A stretch of DNA of 64,000 nt from the NCBI GenBank assembly GCA_031841125.1, contig CM063106.1, forward strand, positions 41,970,001 through 42,034,000. The letters are read 5' to 3'. How positions within the stretch are numbered: position 1 is the first letter of the stretch; each line of letters begins with the position of its first letter. Origin of the DNA: Acanthococcus lagerstroemiae (taxonomy: Eukaryota; Arthropoda; Insecta; Hemiptera; Eriococcidae). Positions 63,001 through 64,000 of the stretch are shown one piece after another. The notes under the pieces are model-generated. The model did no database searches. It worked only from the letters and a program-made list of their open reading frames with translations, and had not been told where the DNA came from. The position numbers and the translations under genes are program-made.

Positions 63001-64000
63001 TACCGAAATGTACCAATTATTTCCATTTCCCCATTTCTCCCCTCACTCCTACTCAGAAATAATTAACTCTCTTATCGAAATGAAATTGATGATTGGGAAC
63101 CTTTACGGAAATGAAATGATTGTCAAACGTACCCATAAAGTTTTTCCGACACCCTCGGAAATAAAGGGTTTTATTCCCATGAGGGTGGTCGCAACAGAGG
63201 GTTTCAATTGACCCTATCGAAAATGGTTGTTTCTCATCAAATGAATTGACCATGACCGACAATTTTTCCACTTCCCGCATAATTCTGCACCCTCCTGATA
63301 CGATACTTCAGAAATGAAGATTGATGATTGAATTAACTCCATAATATTCGAAATGAACTTATCGAAATGTCAAATTGTACCGCCAAAAATGATTTGTACC
63401 CATTACGACCCTCCTCGAATATAATGGGTATCTATCCGAAGGATGGCGAAAGGTAAGGATTTCATTTACCCCTATCGAAATGTGCCTATCCATCCAACAA
63501 TCATCCGAATGTATAAGATGTTTTCCATTCCCGATTCTGGCAACACTGTTCATTACATACCACCTAAATGTTTCTACCACACGAATTAGATATAATGGGA
63601 ACTTCTACGGAATGACTGATCGAATTTTCAATTACCGCATAAATGTTTTACCACCCCAACTCATTAAAGGTTACAATTTCGGTGCGATTTGGAAACCGTA
63701 GTGAATTATGAACCCTTTCGAAATGTGTTCTAAATGAATGTAACTTCGTCTCGAAATGTACCGAAGATATTTTCCATCCCGCATTTGACCTACCATCCAC
63801 TTCATACACTCTACGTAATTGATGGAAATGATTTAATCCCTTCGAAAATGTATTTCTCCAATTGATTCGAAACTACCATGCCAAATATTTTTACCACCCG
63901 CTCTCGTAGATCATAGGATATCATGCTCGTGACTGGAAATAAGGATTGAATTATCCTATCGAAATGTTTTCCATAAATGTTGTACCGACAAGTACCAAAA
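60060..64000. repeat. Satellite array, unit 276-299 bp, at least 13 units, open at the window end
   Basis: Each unit contains, in order, GAAGATTGATGATTG, CTCTTATCGGAAATGAACTG, GTACCGAAATGTACCAGCC, CTCCTCGAGATATAAG, a G run, GGTAGGGTTGTCATTATGAC, GGTTGTTTCTCATCC, ATTGTACCGAAATGTACCAA and TTTTTCCATTTCCCGCATTT. The GTACCGAAATGTACCA string occurs twice per unit, so the monomer holds an internal duplication. Two unit types alternate (see findings). The minus-strand frame that starts MREMEKYRWYISVQF recurs in most units as a by-product of the repeat. From about 61800 many units are peppered with small deletions. Confidence 0.95.

Noticed and set aside
60060..64000. CRISPR-like array
   Set aside because: The repeat unit is about 290 bp throughout, with no short repeat plus unique spacers, in a eukaryotic genome.

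Overview
This is a eukaryotic, AT-rich, intron-containing nuclear window, and almost certainly from an arthropod. Two host genes can be reconstructed exon by exon. The rest is a dense graveyard of transposable elements, ending in a tandem satellite that runs off the right edge. R1-clade and RTE-clade non-LTR retrotransposons, a Foldback-like element and many hAT-type MITEs fit an insect genome. I could not settle the order; a hemipteran is only a guess. There are no operons, CRISPR arrays or bacterial features, and I saw no virus-derived gene.

Layout. 0-0.95 kb: the 3' part of an RTE-type retrotransposon, split by a 317-bp repeat that recurs inverted at 14.5 kb. 1.1-8 kb: MITEs, a tRNA-derived SINE, an orphan 3' end of an R1-type element, and a complete 1.5-kb hAT insertion carrying a nested foldback MITE. 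9.5-12.7 kb: a seven-exon CDKL1/4-type protein kinase gene (365 aa). 13.6-15.1 kb: MITEs. 15.6-18.7 kb: a nine-exon pinin gene (450 aa). Both gene models keep frame through every junction and use GT-AG introns. 20.2-23.4 kb: an R1-type 3'-end fragment, a decayed jockey/CR1-like LINE interrupted by a GATC-rich MITE, its U-rich 3' region, and a second R1-type fragment. 23.6-24 kb: a pogo/Tigger-like transposase C-terminus. 26.5-39.7 kb: mostly non-coding, with many small elements that have visible target-site duplications. 40.27-42.30 kb: a 5'-truncated, GC-rich R1-clade retrotransposon with a 567-codon open frame and a 13-bp target-site duplication. 49-51.5 kb: a decayed RTE copy carrying a 113-bp R1-type insertion. 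51.6-54.3 kb: another RTE copy split by a 1.79-kb Foldback-like element. 55.6-56.2 kb: an RTE endonuclease fragment. 56.5-58.9 kb: decayed tandem arrays. 60.05-64 kb: a 276-299-bp satellite with two alternating unit types.

The kinase and pinin are the only host genes I can support. They lie on the same strand about 2.9 kb apart, and nothing suggests they are functionally linked. The main value of the window is its nested insertion history. Several insertions can be delimited to the base because removing them restores an older element's reading frame or leaves a clean target-site duplication. I found no convincing new multigene system. The most unusual structures are the Foldback-like element, the satellite, and a recurring class of small elements built from iterated short motifs.
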